The notes under the pieces are model-generated. The model did not search any database and had not been told where the DNA came from. It saw nothing but the letters and a program-made list of their open reading frames with translations. Below are positions 8,401 to 18,096 of a DNA stretch of 64,000 nt, one piece after another. The stretch covers positions 39,985-103,984 of the forward strand of contig JAVBLK010000014.1 of assembly GCA_031553565.1 (NCBI GenBank). The letters are read 5' to 3'. Position 1 is the first letter of the stretch, and every line of letters starts with the position of its first letter. This DNA is from JAVBLK01 sp031553565. GTDB lineage: Bacteria; Bacillota; Clostridia; Christensenellales; DUVY01. The position numbers and the translations under genes were made by a program.

Positions 8401-9771
8401 TTATTGTTTGATTGCATATCCCAGCCCCGTCATAAACTCGATCAGCGCGATATTGCCCGCGCCGTCCTCACGGAACACGGCCGAGGACGACAGCGCATCC
8501 TCGCACGAACTCAGTATGTACTCCTCGATGTGCCCGGCGATATCGCCGTCTTCCGGCAAAGCAGAGGACATGCCGCTTGCAAGCCGAGCCGCGGCCGGCG
8601 ACAGCGCGCCCGCATCAGCCTGCCCGGTCACAGCGGCCGCGGCGGCGCCGACGTCGGCGGACAGCATAAACGCGCCCAAGGCCTCGGCGGCGCCGATCCC
8701 TAAAGGCAAAAGATCTGTGCCTGTTCCGGCAAGCCGGCTGTTTAGCAGCATCAGCTCGGCGCAATATTCGCCGCTTCCGTTAATCCGCAATACGGGCAGT
8801 ATCCGGATATTTTTGCCGGCGGGATTGACCAAACCGATCCTTTCGCCGGAATATGCCGCAAAAGCATCGTGTATCATACAGACAGCGGCAGAAAGCGCGG
8901 TGCGCTGGCCGCTCTCGATACGTATTACGGTATTGTACCAATCGGGGACGGTGATACTGACGCCGCGGCCGGGATCGGTAAAGGCCATGCGCGGCGGCGC
9001 GGAAAACAGCGGCATATCGGGCAGGCCGCCTGTAAGGCAAAAGTGGCCCCCGGCCTTTGTTTTATCGCTGTCCGCAAAGCTTTCGAAGAAAAAATAGTGG
9101 GGGAAGTATTCTATCGCGTCGATAAGCCGCCCGAAAGCGTCGGAAAAATCCCTGGCCGCTCTGTGCTGCGCGGGGTAAAAAACAAAATGCTGTGAAAAAA
9201 GACAATTCGCCGAAAATCGGAACAGCCAATCATCGCCGTTCAAACATACGGGCAGAACGCGCGTAAGCGGCGAAAGCTCGGGGCTCGGGCACATTAAACA
9301 GCGCGGCGAGTCGTAAGGGCTGCCTTCCGCAAATGTAAGGGCGGTGTTGATCGTTATATGCAGCGCGCCCTTTTTGCCCGGCGCGCGCCAGTGTATATTA
9401 TGATCCGCGGCGGCAAGGGGGACATAGCCGCTCTTTACCGAAAAGTCGTACAGCCAGTCGGCGGCCTCGCGCATCCCTCCGCCCTCTAAAATAATCAAAC
9501 TGAAAATTTCGATAATGCGCGACGGCGGCGGCAAAACCGCGGCAAGCAGCAATGACTGCATACGGCTGTCTAAGCCGCTCAAAATAGCGTCCGCATTCGT
9601 TTGTTTCTCTAAAAAGTCCGCATCCGCGGCGTAATTATCAAAACCTGCCGGCGATACGCCCGCAATTTCGCAAAGCTTTAAAAACAAAAACTGATTGTCC
9701 GCCGTATCGACGGAAAGATGGATGTTTGCGTATGCAATAAGATCGGATAAACGCTTTCGGATATCGTCCAT
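8401..9771 (-). CDS. Divergent class II galactose-1-phosphate uridylyltransferase (GalT2) homologue
   Basis: 456 aa. Several blocks align in order with Firmicutes GalT2: DFSVKSGYVPLAAADHNIHW, then ITINTAL, PRCLMC, FRFSANCLFSQHFVF, IDAIEYFPHYFF, WYNTVIRI, LPVLRINGSGEY and a C-terminal SAVFREDGAG. In active GalT2 the segment after FPHYF holds a His-x-His-x-Gln (HDHFQGG-like) catalytic motif. Here it reads GGHFCLTGG, with one His and no Gln. It is therefore probably inactive or altered in chemistry. No galK or galE gene lies beside it. Confidence 0.65.
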   Translation of the reverse strand: MDDIRKRLSDLIAYANIHLSVDTADNQFLFLKLCEIAGVSPAGFDNYAADADFLEKQTNADAILSGLDSRMQSLLLAAVLPPPSRIIEIFSLIILEGGGMREAADWLYDFSVKSGYVPLAAADHNIHWRAPGKKGALHITINTALTFAEGSPYDSPRCLMCPSPELSPLTRVLPVCLNGDDWLFRFSANCLFSQHFVFYPAQHRAARDFSDAFGRLIDAIEYFPHYFFFESFADSDKTKAGGHFCLTGGLPDMPLFSAPPRMAFTDPGRGVSITVPDWYNTVIRIESGQRTALSAAVCMIHDAFAAYSGERIGLVNPAGKNIRILPVLRINGSGEYCAELMLLNSRLAGTGTDLLPLGIGAAEALGAFMLSADVGAAAAAVTGQADAGALSPAAARLASGMSSALPEDGDIAGHIEEYILSSCEDALSSSAVFREDGAGNIALIEFMTGLGYAIKQ

Positions 9772-9913
9772 ATATATCCGTATTATACATGCAAACGGTA
9801 TTTAATGCAAGCCCTGAAAATGCGTAGGGTGCGGCTGAAATCCCGCGTGACAGGCTGCGCATACCTTGCTGTTTCAAAGGCGCGGTCTTACGCGCGCTTT
9901 TACCGGCAGACAA

Positions 9914-10636
9914 TCATTGTGCATAACCCGCGTGCGGGTCAGTCATGGTTGCGCCGCGTATAATTGCGCCGGCGTAGTTTTTGAAGGCGCTTGCTATCAT
10001 CTCATATCCTGCGGGCTTTAAATGCAGCCCGTCGTGCGAAATGATCCGCGCGTCGAAATCACGGCAGGATAAAAAGCGCCCGCGCACGTCCACAAGATCG
10101 CAGCCGGTCTCTTTTGCGATCCGCGCGATCGAGTCGGAATAAAGCTCGTGAAAGCGGTAGATCATATCGGCGCTGCCCAGCCATTTTACGATGTTGCCGG
10201 TATCGAGCCCCTTTGACCCCAAAAACGCGAGATATTTTTCGCTGCTTATAGGCGGCAGCGTCATAAGCACAGGCTTTATATTATGCCCGCGCAGAGTCTT
10301 GATCAGCGTGATCAGCGTCTCGCAAAATTGCGGCAGGGGAGTGGCCGGCTCGTGACGCGCATCCGGCGCCGCGGCTACCTCCGCCCAATCATAGTTACAG
10401 TCGTTACCGCCATAGCATAGTACGGCGATATCGGGGCGGGCGCCGCTGTCAAGATCGCCCTTTATTATTTGACTGCCGCGTGTGACGGTACAGCCGAAGC
10501 GCGAACGGTTTTCAATACGGTAATCGTTTTCAAAGCCGGGAAGATAATGCGAAACCGTGGCGTGGTACTGCCCGCCGCAATCCAATACCGTAGCGCGCAT
10601 AATAGAGTCGCCGTAAATAAACACATTTTTTTTCAT
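9914..10636 (-). CDS. SGNH/GDSL-family hydrolase
   Basis: 240 aa. The start FIYGDSIM carries the block I Ser, CYGGNDC is block III (GxND), and HDGLHLKPAGY near residue 210 is block V with the Asp-His pair. A block II Gly (RFGCTV) is also visible. The triad is complete, so it should be an esterase or acylhydrolase; there is no signal peptide, implying a cytoplasmic role. Substrate unknown. Confidence 0.88.
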   Translation of the reverse strand: MKKNVFIYGDSIMRATVLDCGGQYHATVSHYLPGFENDYRIENRSRFGCTVTRGSQIIKGDLDSGARPDIAVLCYGGNDCNYDWAEVAAAPDARHEPATPLPQFCETLITLIKTLRGHNIKPVLMTLPPISSEKYLAFLGSKGLDTGNIVKWLGSADMIYRFHELYSDSIARIAKETGCDLVDVRGRFLSCRDFDARIISHDGLHLKPAGYEMIASAFKNYAGAIIRGATMTDPHAGYAQ

Positions 10637-10736
10637 ATTTCTGACCTCCGGTAAAAAGCTTTATTATGTTTTTTAGACTAACGGATTATTCCTCATTTGC
10701 GGTAATACTATTCCTGTTTAGCTCTCGAATATCAAT

Positions 10737-10784
10737 TCGGGGGAAGCTTTGTAATTTAAGTCGGGGGAAGCTTTGTAATTTAAG
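10737..10784. repeat. Two perfect 24-bp tandem repeats
   Basis: The unit begins TCGGGGGAAGC and ends AATTTAAG, and is present twice head to tail without a mismatch. It lies in the 345-bp non-coding region before the XRE gene. Confidence 0.85.
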
Positions 10785-10837
10785 CAAGAACGTTTCCGCT
10801 ACTTTTATATTATTTCAACCGGCGCATTTTTATCAAC

Positions 10838-10914
10838 CTACTGTGGAAATCGCTTACTATACGAAAAGTAACGCCACAGTAGAGTTTTTATCCGCCGCTC
10901 TACTGACGGTAGAG
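10838..10914. promoter_or_regulatory. Overlapping inverted repeats upstream of the XRE regulator
   Basis: CTACTGTGG (10838-10846) faces CCACAGTAG (10874-10882). CAGTAGAG (10877-10884) faces CTCTACTG (10898-10905). CTCTA and TAGAG also flank 10898-10914. All are built on one CTCTACTG-like half-site and end 14 bp before the -35 box, as expected for operators of an autoregulated XRE gene. Confidence 0.5.
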
Positions 10915-10927
10915 TCCGGCTTTTTGC

Positions 10928-10956
10928 TTGAAAAAAACCGGTATTTTTGATATAAT
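10928..10956 (+). promoter_or_regulatory. Promoter of the XRE regulator
   Basis: TTGAAA, 17 bases, TATAAT. Transcription would start near 10963, which rules out an earlier in-frame start and points to the ATG at 10982. Confidence 0.7.
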
Positions 10957-10981
10957 GCGAATAATGGAAGGCGAAAAAGAC

Positions 10982-11536
10982 ATGCAGGCGCTGATCGCTA
11001 AAAACCTTGCGGAATACAGAAAGGCCGCGGGAATGACGCAGTTAGAGCTTTCTGAAAAACTGAATTATTCGGACAAAGCCGTATCAAAATGGGAGCGCGC
11101 CGAGGGCGTCCCCGATATTTTTATTTTAAAGCAGATCGCCGATATCTACGGAGTGACGGTCAACGACCTCATCAGCGAGAGAAAAGCCAAATTGCGCAAC
11201 AACCCCAGGTTCCGTAAAATAGCGATCACCGCGCTTTCGGTGCTGTTGGTTTGGGTGGTCGCAACGGCAGTCTATGTGCTGATATCCCTGTTTCAGGTGA
11301 CGGCGCCGAAGCTCTGGCTTATTTTCATGTACGCAATAACGGCCTCCGCGATCGTTGCACTCGTATTCGTGTCATTATGGGCAAAGCGTAAGTTTGCCCT
11401 TATCCCGGTCAGCATACTTATCTGGTCGCTTGCCGCCGCGCTGTTTCTAAGCGTTTCTGTACCGAACAACTGGCTGTTCTTCATAGCCTGCATCCCGGTC
11501 GAGGTACTGGCATTCGTATGGTTTTTAAGGAAGTAA
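10982..11536 (+). CDS. XRE-family helix-turn-helix regulator with membrane-spanning C-terminus
   Basis: 184 aa from the ATG at 10982, which has GGAAGG twelve bases upstream and lies just inside the predicted transcript. Residues ~5-58 form an HTH_3 domain (NLAEYRKAAGMTQLELSEKL...VSKWERAEGVPD). Three to four hydrophobic helices follow from about residue 78. Clostridial proteins of this design are thought to be membrane-held repressors that respond to envelope or small-molecule cues. Inverted repeats before the promoter suggest self-regulation. Confidence 0.85.
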   Translation: MQALIAKNLAEYRKAAGMTQLELSEKLNYSDKAVSKWERAEGVPDIFILKQIADIYGVTVNDLISERKAKLRNNPRFRKIAITALSVLLVWVVATAVYVLISLFQVTAPKLWLIFMYAITASAIVALVFVSLWAKRKFALIPVSILIWSLAAALFLSVSVPNNWLFFIACIPVEVLAFVWFLRK

Positions 11537-11583
11537 TGATCGCTGTAAATGCAAACGCAGTCGTTATATTTCTATTGCAAGCA

Positions 11584-13482
11584 TTATTCTTCAACGTCTT
11601 CTTCCGAAAATACCGGTGCCGCGACTATTTTGCTGTCAACAGTCAGTTTCCATCTGGCAATTGCCCAATCTTCAATTTTTTTTCTTCTTTCTGTTAATGA
11701 TGTCAGATTCCAAACAGGATATCCACATAATTCGTTTTCAGAAAACAGATGAGATTTTGCATAACAGGGATTGCTTTGTCCGCTTGTTCCTTTTTTAATA
11801 TCAAATCGATAATTTGAATATGAACTATTATCCTTTGTAAGTACCAGATTTCCAAAATCGTGAGTGTATTTTCCTTCTTCGCCATTCCACAAGTGATTCC
11901 AATATTCAGAATCTTCAGGCTTTGGAGTGCGCGGTAAAATATGCTCCACAGTATCTTCTTTTTTCGGCTTGTGCAGTTCATTCCATTCAATACTGACAGA
12001 TTTACCTTTGCTTTTTGCCAGTGACAGTTCGTATTCAAAAAGAAAATATTTTACTGATTTCCATTCATACCAATTCTTTATTTCCTGAATACTTTTTACA
12101 AAAGCGTTCTTGTCGCAATATTTGATTGTGAGCTGCTCTAATTGCCACTGTGCGTCCCCAAGATTATACGCCTTCTTTTTATCATCAACTCCAGCGTAGA
12201 GTTTGAATGCAGTATTGTATAGAGTGCTGTTTCCGGCATTGGATCTTTTTTCTTGAAGAGCAAATACTCTAAAAGCAAATTTCTCAGCAAGAATAAGTGT
12301 TTCCAAATATTTTGCGGGTTCATTTTCGCTTTTTATACGTGCAGCCATTAATAAGGGCACAAGTGTAGAATAAGTGCTTAAGCGAATTAATTTATTATTA
12401 ACTTCAATTACGTTCTGCCGGAATTCTTCATTATCAGAATACTTTTCATAAGAGTTTGATTTGCCTGATTTTAAATCGCAATAGGCTAGAAGTGCCTCGT
12501 AAAGCGATTTCAGGTACTGGTTGATATAATCTTTAATAAAACCCGAACCTGCATCGCCGTTTGACGTTATACGTCTTTTGAAATCAATCTTTTGTTTTAT
12601 AGAATTGCATCCATTCCAGCTTTTAGGATCTGGATCTTGTGACATTAGCCAGTGATAACGTAAAAAATCATCATCCTTTGCCTCCACGATCATTAATCTT
12701 TCATATATTTCTTTCCAAGTATTATTAATCCTATCTTTTAGTTTTTCGCCAAAATTTTTCAATTTTGAACAAACATACATTAAATAGTTTTTAAGCTTTT
12801 CAGTTTCGGTAAGAGGTTTACCGCGGTTGTTCATTACTTCAAAAATTATACCGACATATGATTTGTCGGGCAAAACATATACAGATAAAAATAATTGAGA
12901 GGTTATTCTTTTTCTTAATGTCTCAAGCCAGGATAAATAATTTTCTTGAGACTTATAATTATCAAAATATTTTTTAAAAAACTGCATTGCAGCTTTGAGC
13001 CTTTTTTCAGATTCTATTTGCTCCGGCCTAAAAAAAACATTTTCATTCTGATTAATTATTGCATTAATGTAATACTCGTTAACATCTCTGTTTAAACTTA
13101 GCCGAGGTAATACTTCGCCGTCCTGTCGCGTATGAATATAGGCTTTTCTGATTCCTTCAGCTTTTGTTTCTGATCCGATTTCTCTAAATCTGCGGCTAAG
13201 CTCACACAACAGTATGGACAATGTTGTAAGGCGCTGTTGGCCGTCAACAACTTCATATTTCTGCACTGTATTAGCATCATCGTCCGTCATTTCGCCAATG
13301 CTAGCTATTACTATTGTACCTGTATAGTGCTGTTGGCAGTCGTCAGTGAGCAGCTCAATATCATCTATTAAATCTTGCCACTGATGCTCTTCCCACGAGT
13401 AGCCACGTTGATAATCTGGCACGACATAAATGCTGTTTGCAAAAATGTCTTGTAGCTTTTTAAGTGATGTTTCATGACTCAT
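11584..13482 (-). CDS. GmrSD-type type IV restriction protein (DUF262 + DUF1524)
   Basis: 632 aa from the ATG at 13482, which has GGAGAGG five bases upstream. The N-terminal DUF262 (ParB/Srx-like NTPase) region shows PDYQRGYSWEEHQW at ~24-37 and the VVDGQQRLTTL motif at ~80-90. The C-terminal DUF1524 region (~510-590) shows the HNH-like pattern EHILPRTP, then HDFGNLVLT and SNYRF, with the His and Asn in place. In characterised GmrSD enzymes this pair makes a nuclease against glucosylated-hydroxymethylcytosine phage DNA. The gene is strikingly AT-rich beside its neighbours and sits alone, which suggests acquisition. Confidence 0.88.
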   Translation of the reverse strand: MSHETSLKKLQDIFANSIYVVPDYQRGYSWEEHQWQDLIDDIELLTDDCQQHYTGTIVIASIGEMTDDDANTVQKYEVVDGQQRLTTLSILLCELSRRFREIGSETKAEGIRKAYIHTRQDGEVLPRLSLNRDVNEYYINAIINQNENVFFRPEQIESEKRLKAAMQFFKKYFDNYKSQENYLSWLETLRKRITSQLFLSVYVLPDKSYVGIIFEVMNNRGKPLTETEKLKNYLMYVCSKLKNFGEKLKDRINNTWKEIYERLMIVEAKDDDFLRYHWLMSQDPDPKSWNGCNSIKQKIDFKRRITSNGDAGSGFIKDYINQYLKSLYEALLAYCDLKSGKSNSYEKYSDNEEFRQNVIEVNNKLIRLSTYSTLVPLLMAARIKSENEPAKYLETLILAEKFAFRVFALQEKRSNAGNSTLYNTAFKLYAGVDDKKKAYNLGDAQWQLEQLTIKYCDKNAFVKSIQEIKNWYEWKSVKYFLFEYELSLAKSKGKSVSIEWNELHKPKKEDTVEHILPRTPKPEDSEYWNHLWNGEEGKYTHDFGNLVLTKDNSSYSNYRFDIKKGTSGQSNPCYAKSHLFSENELCGYPVWNLTSLTERRKKIEDWAIARWKLTVDSKIVAAPVFSEEDVEE

Positions 13483-13543
13483 TTTTCCTCTCCAATCATA
13501 ATTAGTTATCAATTTTTTGCTAAGGAAATACGCGTATAAATTC

Positions 13544-16500
13544 TTACGCTATTGCGGCCTCGGTATCCGCGCCCTTTTCCTCTGCAACCGTTTCAGTCTT
13601 TTCTTCCTTTGCCTGATCCCCGGCGTTCAGGTTTTTATAGGCCACGCTCATCATCAGCTTGATGCGGTTTAGCTGGTTGACCTCGGAGGCGCCGGGGTCA
13701 TAGTCTACCGCAACTATGTTGGAGGCGGGGTAGAGGCGTTTTATTTCCTTTATGACGCCCTTGCCGGTGACGTGGTTGGGCAAACAGGAGAACGGCTGCA
13801 TACAGATAATATTGGGCGCGCCCGCGTGCATCAGGTCGATCATCTCGGCGGTGAGTAACCAGCCCTCGCCGCTCATGTTGCCCAGGGAAACCACCTCGGA
13901 CGCGGTTTTTGCCATTTTGTCTATTCTTTCAGGATGGCCGAAATCGGTCTTTTTAAGCGCCTTTACCACGCCGCGCCGCAGAAAGTTAATCACTTTTATA
14001 TACAGTCCGTTCTTAAAGGCGGCCATTTTTGAGCCGTCCAGCATCTTTTTCTTTATCTCGCTGTTGTAAAAGGAGTACATAAAGAAGTCTAAAAGGTCGG
14101 GCATAACGGCCTCGCCGCCCTCTCTTTCGACCACCTCCACCGCGTGGTTATTGGCGCCCGGATGGTATTTGACCAGTATCTCGCCCACAAGCCCCACGCG
14201 CGGCTTTTTGATATCGCGCCGCTGTATGCCGGCAAAATCCTTAACTATTTTCACAAGGTTGCGCTTGAATTTGCCTATCCCGGCGCGCTTTAAGTCGCGG
14301 ATACATTTTTCCTCCCACCACCTGTGCAGCGCGTCGGTCTCGCCCTTGTTCAGTTCATACGGCCTTACGCGGTAGACTACACGCATGAAGAGGTCGCCGT
14401 ACATTATGGCCTGTATCATCCTTAGAAGCAGGGGCAGGGTCATCTTAAAGCCCGGCTGCGGGTCGAGCCCTACAAAGTTTAAGGAGATAACGGGGATGTG
14501 TCCCATTCCGCTTTCCTTCAAGGCTTTGCGGAGGAGCGGGATGTAGTTCGTCGCCCGGCAGCCGCCGCCCGTCTGCGTCAGCATAACGGCGGTTTTATTT
14601 AAGTCGTATTTGCCCGATTGCAGCGCGTGTATGATCTGCCCGACCGTTATGACCGTGGGATAGCACGCGTCGTTGTTGACGTACTTAAGTCCTATGTCGG
14701 TCGCCTTGCTGTCCTCGGCAGGCAGGATGTTTATGTTATAGCCCGCATAACGCATTGCTTGCTGCAGCATGGTGAAATGGATAGGCGACATATTGGGCGC
14801 AACGATCGTGTAGTCCTTCATCGCCTTGGTAAACTTGACGTGGGGTACTCTGTCGGGCGCGGGCAGCCCACAGAAATTGTTCCGCTCCCGCTCGTCCAGC
14901 GCCGCGATCAGGCTCCTTACGCGGATCCTTGCCGCGCCCAGGTTGGCGACCTCGTCGATTTTAAGGGTAGTATATATGCGTTCGGTTTCCTCGATAAGCT
15001 CCATGACCTGGTCGGTCGTGACCGCGTCCAGACCGCAGCCGAAGGAATTGAGCTGCACCATATTCAAGCAGTCTGTTTCCCTGACCAGATTCGCCGCGCT
15101 GTACAAACGGGAGTGGTACATCCATTGGTTTACCACGCGGAGCGGCTTTGGCAGGGGAGCCATATGGCTTATGCTGTCCTCGGTAAAGACCGCGAAGCCG
15201 TACCGGTTGATCATTTCGGGGATGCCGTGGTTGATCTCCGGGTCAAGGTGATAGGGGCGGCCGGCAAGCACGATGCCGCGAAGGCCATGCGATTTTATAT
15301 ATTCAAGGGTCTCGCGCCCCTTATCCTGAATATCCTTCTTAAAGGCTGCGTCCTCTTTTTCCGCGGCGTCAACGGCGGCGTAAAGCTCGGTTCTTTCTAT
15401 ATCGGGGAATTCCTCGCACAGCCGCTCTTTTAAACGCGCCGTGTTGTTGTACGGCAAAAACGGCGCCATGAATTTAAAGCCGTCGCGGCGTAAGGCGTCG
15501 ATGTTGTTCCGTAAAACCTCCGGATAGGTGCAGACTATGGGGCAGTTGTAATGGTTGTCGCTGCCCTCCGTGTCCTTTTCATAGGGGATACACGGATAGA
15601 ATATAAAGCCTAAGCCCTTTTCTAAGAGAGCCTCGATATGCCCGTGGACCAGCTTTGCCGGATAGCATACCGATTCGCTCGGCATAGTGTCGATGCCCTT
15701 ATCGAATATAGCGCGTGAGGAGCGCGGGGACAAGACCACCTCGTATTTAAGCCGTGTAAAGAACGTGAACCAGAACGGGTAGTTTTCATACATGCCCAAT
15801 ACTCTGGGGATACCCACGCGCCCGCGCACGGCCTCTTTTTCGGGAAGCGGCTTGTAATAACGGAAAAGCCGGTTGTATTTATACTCGAACAGGTTTTGCG
15901 AAAGCCCCTCCGGGATATCCTCGCCGCTGCCCTTTTCACAGCGGTTGTTCGTTATGTACTTTTTTTCACCGCCGAAATCTGTGATGGTCAAAAGGCAGCG
16001 GTTGCCGCATTTTAAACAACGCCGGGTGCTCTTTTGCGCGGAAAAGGAATCCAGCCCGGCGAAAGTCTTTATTTTCGATACGCCGCCGCTATAATTTTTC
16101 TGCGCGATAAGCGCGGCACCGAACGCGCCCATAAGCCCCGCAATGTCGGGGCGGACGGCCTGCCTTCCGCTGACCAGCTCGAACGCGCGCAGCACGCTCT
16201 CGTTTAAAAAGGTGCCGCCCTGGACTATGACGGACTTGCCCAGCTCCTCCGGATCCCTGATTTTAATAACCTTAAACAGCGCGTTTTTCACGACAGAATA
16301 GGAAAGCCCGGCCGAGATATCGCCTACGTCCGCGCCCTCTTTCTGCGCCTGCTTAACGCGGCTGTTCATAAAGACCGTGCATCTTGAGCCGAGGTCGACC
16401 GGATGGCGGGCCGAAAGCCCCATGACGGCAAATTCACTTGCGGTAAGCCCGAGGCCCGTGGCGAACGTCTCGATAAAGCTGCCGCATCCGCTGGAGCAGG

Positions 16501-17821
16501 CCTCGTTCAGTAAAATGCTGTCGACTGCGGAGTTCTTTATGCGCAGCGCTTTCATGTCCTGGCCGCCGATATCCAGGACGAAATCGACGCCGGGCAGGAT
16601 ATGCTCGCTTGCGGCATAGTGCGCCATAGTCTCGATCTCGCCGGCATCAACGCCGAGGGCGGATTTTAAAAGGCTCTCGCCGTAGCCCGTTACGCAGGCG
16701 CGGCCGATAAACGCGCCTTTGGGGAGCTTGCCGTATATATCTTTTAAAATGCCGATAGCGGATTTAAGCGGGTCGCCGCCGTTGCCGGAATACCACTGGT
16801 ATATCAGCGCGCCCGAATTGTCGATCACGGCGGCCTTTGTGGTGGTGCTGCCCGCGTCAATCCCTAAAAATACCGCGCCCGATGCAGAGCCGATATCGCC
16901 GCGCTTGACATTCGCCTTTGCGTGGCGCGCGCGCCATTCTGTAAGCTCCGCCTCGCTTTCAAATAAGGCGGGCAGCCGCTCGACCTCGTGCACGGTAAGC
17001 GCGTTCAGCCGGTTCAGCTTTTCGGTAAGGGCGGCGGAGGTAAATACCTCCTGCGAGGGAGCCAGCGCCGCGCCCATTGCGACGAACAACTGCGAGTTTT
17101 TTGGGACGATTATATTTTCGCCGGCAAGATTCAGCGATTTTGCGAAGCAGTTTACAAGCTCGGGCATAAAATGCAGCGGGCCGCCCAAAAAAGCGACGTT
17201 GCCCGTTATCTTTTTACCGCAGCTTAGGCCGCTGATCGTCTGATTGACGACCGACTGAAATATCGACGCGGCAAGATCGGTCTTCTTTGCGCCGTCGTTC
17301 AATAGCGGCTGGATATCCGACTTTGCGAAAACGCCGCAGCGCGAGGCGATGGGGTACACGACCTCGGCTTTTTCTGCCAAAGCGTTCAGCTCGGTAATAT
17401 CGACGGCCAAAAGGCTGGCCATCTGGTCAAGGAACGCGCCGGTGCCGCCCGCGCAGGTGCCGTTCATACGCTGCTCTAACCCGCCGCGAAGGTAGGTGAT
17501 CTTTGCGTCCTCGCCGCCCAGCTCTATCGCGACGTCGGTATTGGGGATAAACGCCTCGATACTGTTCACGCCGGCGATCACTTCCTGCATAAAAGGGATG
17601 TCCAGCCATTTGCTTACCGAGATGCCGCCGCTGCCGGTGACGGTGATAGTGAACCGCTGAAAGCGTGTGAATACCGTCATTAAAACGTCCGAGAGCGTTT
17701 TTTTAATATCCGAAAAATGCCTTTGATATTTCGAAAAAACCAGGTTGTTCCTGTCGTCTAGGACGGCGGTCTTGATAGTAGTAGACCCGACGTCCAGTCC
17801 GACTTTATATATTTTGTCCAT
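13544..17821 (-). CDS. Fused acyl-CoA dehydratase activase/2-hydroxyglutaryl-CoA dehydratase-like protein
   Basis: 1425 aa from the ATG at 17821; an upstream TTG at 17857 would add 12 residues. Two ASKHA ATPase domains come first: ~1-260 begins VGLDVGSTTIKTAV and ~310-580 begins LGIDAGSTTTKAAV. Each holds the cysteine loop that bridges a [4Fe-4S] cluster in HgdC-type activases (CAGGTGAF and CSSGCGSF). A Cys-rich CLKCGNRC segment and a DUF2229 domain follow, then a region related to the dehydratase subunits, and a Glu/Ala-rich tail. Such proteins are widespread in anaerobes and presumed to drive ATP-dependent electron injection; the substrate is unknown. Confidence 0.88.
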   Translation of the reverse strand: MDKIYKVGLDVGSTTIKTAVLDDRNNLVFSKYQRHFSDIKKTLSDVLMTVFTRFQRFTITVTGSGGISVSKWLDIPFMQEVIAGVNSIEAFIPNTDVAIELGGEDAKITYLRGGLEQRMNGTCAGGTGAFLDQMASLLAVDITELNALAEKAEVVYPIASRCGVFAKSDIQPLLNDGAKKTDLAASIFQSVVNQTISGLSCGKKITGNVAFLGGPLHFMPELVNCFAKSLNLAGENIIVPKNSQLFVAMGAALAPSQEVFTSAALTEKLNRLNALTVHEVERLPALFESEAELTEWRARHAKANVKRGDIGSASGAVFLGIDAGSTTTKAAVIDNSGALIYQWYSGNGGDPLKSAIGILKDIYGKLPKGAFIGRACVTGYGESLLKSALGVDAGEIETMAHYAASEHILPGVDFVLDIGGQDMKALRIKNSAVDSILLNEACSSGCGSFIETFATGLGLTASEFAVMGLSARHPVDLGSRCTVFMNSRVKQAQKEGADVGDISAGLSYSVVKNALFKVIKIRDPEELGKSVIVQGGTFLNESVLRAFELVSGRQAVRPDIAGLMGAFGAALIAQKNYSGGVSKIKTFAGLDSFSAQKSTRRCLKCGNRCLLTITDFGGEKKYITNNRCEKGSGEDIPEGLSQNLFEYKYNRLFRYYKPLPEKEAVRGRVGIPRVLGMYENYPFWFTFFTRLKYEVVLSPRSSRAIFDKGIDTMPSESVCYPAKLVHGHIEALLEKGLGFIFYPCIPYEKDTEGSDNHYNCPIVCTYPEVLRNNIDALRRDGFKFMAPFLPYNNTARLKERLCEEFPDIERTELYAAVDAAEKEDAAFKKDIQDKGRETLEYIKSHGLRGIVLAGRPYHLDPEINHGIPEMINRYGFAVFTEDSISHMAPLPKPLRVVNQWMYHSRLYSAANLVRETDCLNMVQLNSFGCGLDAVTTDQVMELIEETERIYTTLKIDEVANLGAARIRVRSLIAALDERERNNFCGLPAPDRVPHVKFTKAMKDYTIVAPNMSPIHFTMLQQAMRYAGYNINILPAEDSKATDIGLKYVNNDACYPTVITVGQIIHALQSGKYDLNKTAVMLTQTGGGCRATNYIPLLRKALKESGMGHIPVISLNFVGLDPQPGFKMTLPLLLRMIQAIMYGDLFMRVVYRVRPYELNKGETDALHRWWEEKCIRDLKRAGIGKFKRNLVKIVKDFAGIQRRDIKKPRVGLVGEILVKYHPGANNHAVEVVEREGGEAVMPDLLDFFMYSFYNSEIKKKMLDGSKMAAFKNGLYIKVINFLRRGVVKALKKTDFGHPERIDKMAKTASEVVSLGNMSGEGWLLTAEMIDLMHAGAPNIICMQPFSCLPNHVTGKGVIKEIKRLYPASNIVAVDYDPGASEVNQLNRIKLMMSVAYKNLNAGDQAKEEKTETVAEEKGADTEAAIA

Positions 17822-18061
17822 TTTATTAATTGCCTTTTTCTTTATCTGGCCGGCCAAAGTTGATTTTGTGCGTTTTGGCCCGGCTGGCGGAAAAGAAGAT
17901 CCGTATATTATTCGCCTGTATATATACGCGTTTTTTCATTATATCAAATTTGCCGGCGGAATGGCAACTTCTTACCCGAATGTGCCGCAAATTACAGAGT
18001 CAGGCAAATTCCGAAATCGGAATTTACTGTATCAAGCCTCAGACCATTTCAAATGTTGGTA

Positions 18062-18090
18062 TTTACAAAGATATATGAATATAGTATAAT
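18062..18090 (+). promoter_or_regulatory. Promoter of the two-component operon
   Basis: TTTACA, 17 bases, perfect TATAAT. Nothing else of note was seen between the activase start at 17821 and this point. Confidence 0.7.
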
Positions 18091-18096
18091 AAAACA

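Noticed and set aside
10737..10784. Possible CRISPR fragment
   Set aside because: Only two copies, directly abutting with no spacer, and no cas genes in the window.
14618..15433. 271-codon plus-strand frame
   Set aside because: Antisense shadow of the CoA-dehydratase activase; no promoter, ribosome-binding site or recognisable product.
17822..17857. TTG start for the activase gene
   Set aside because: The ATG at 17821 begins right at the conserved ASKHA strand and no better ribosome-binding site precedes the TTG.
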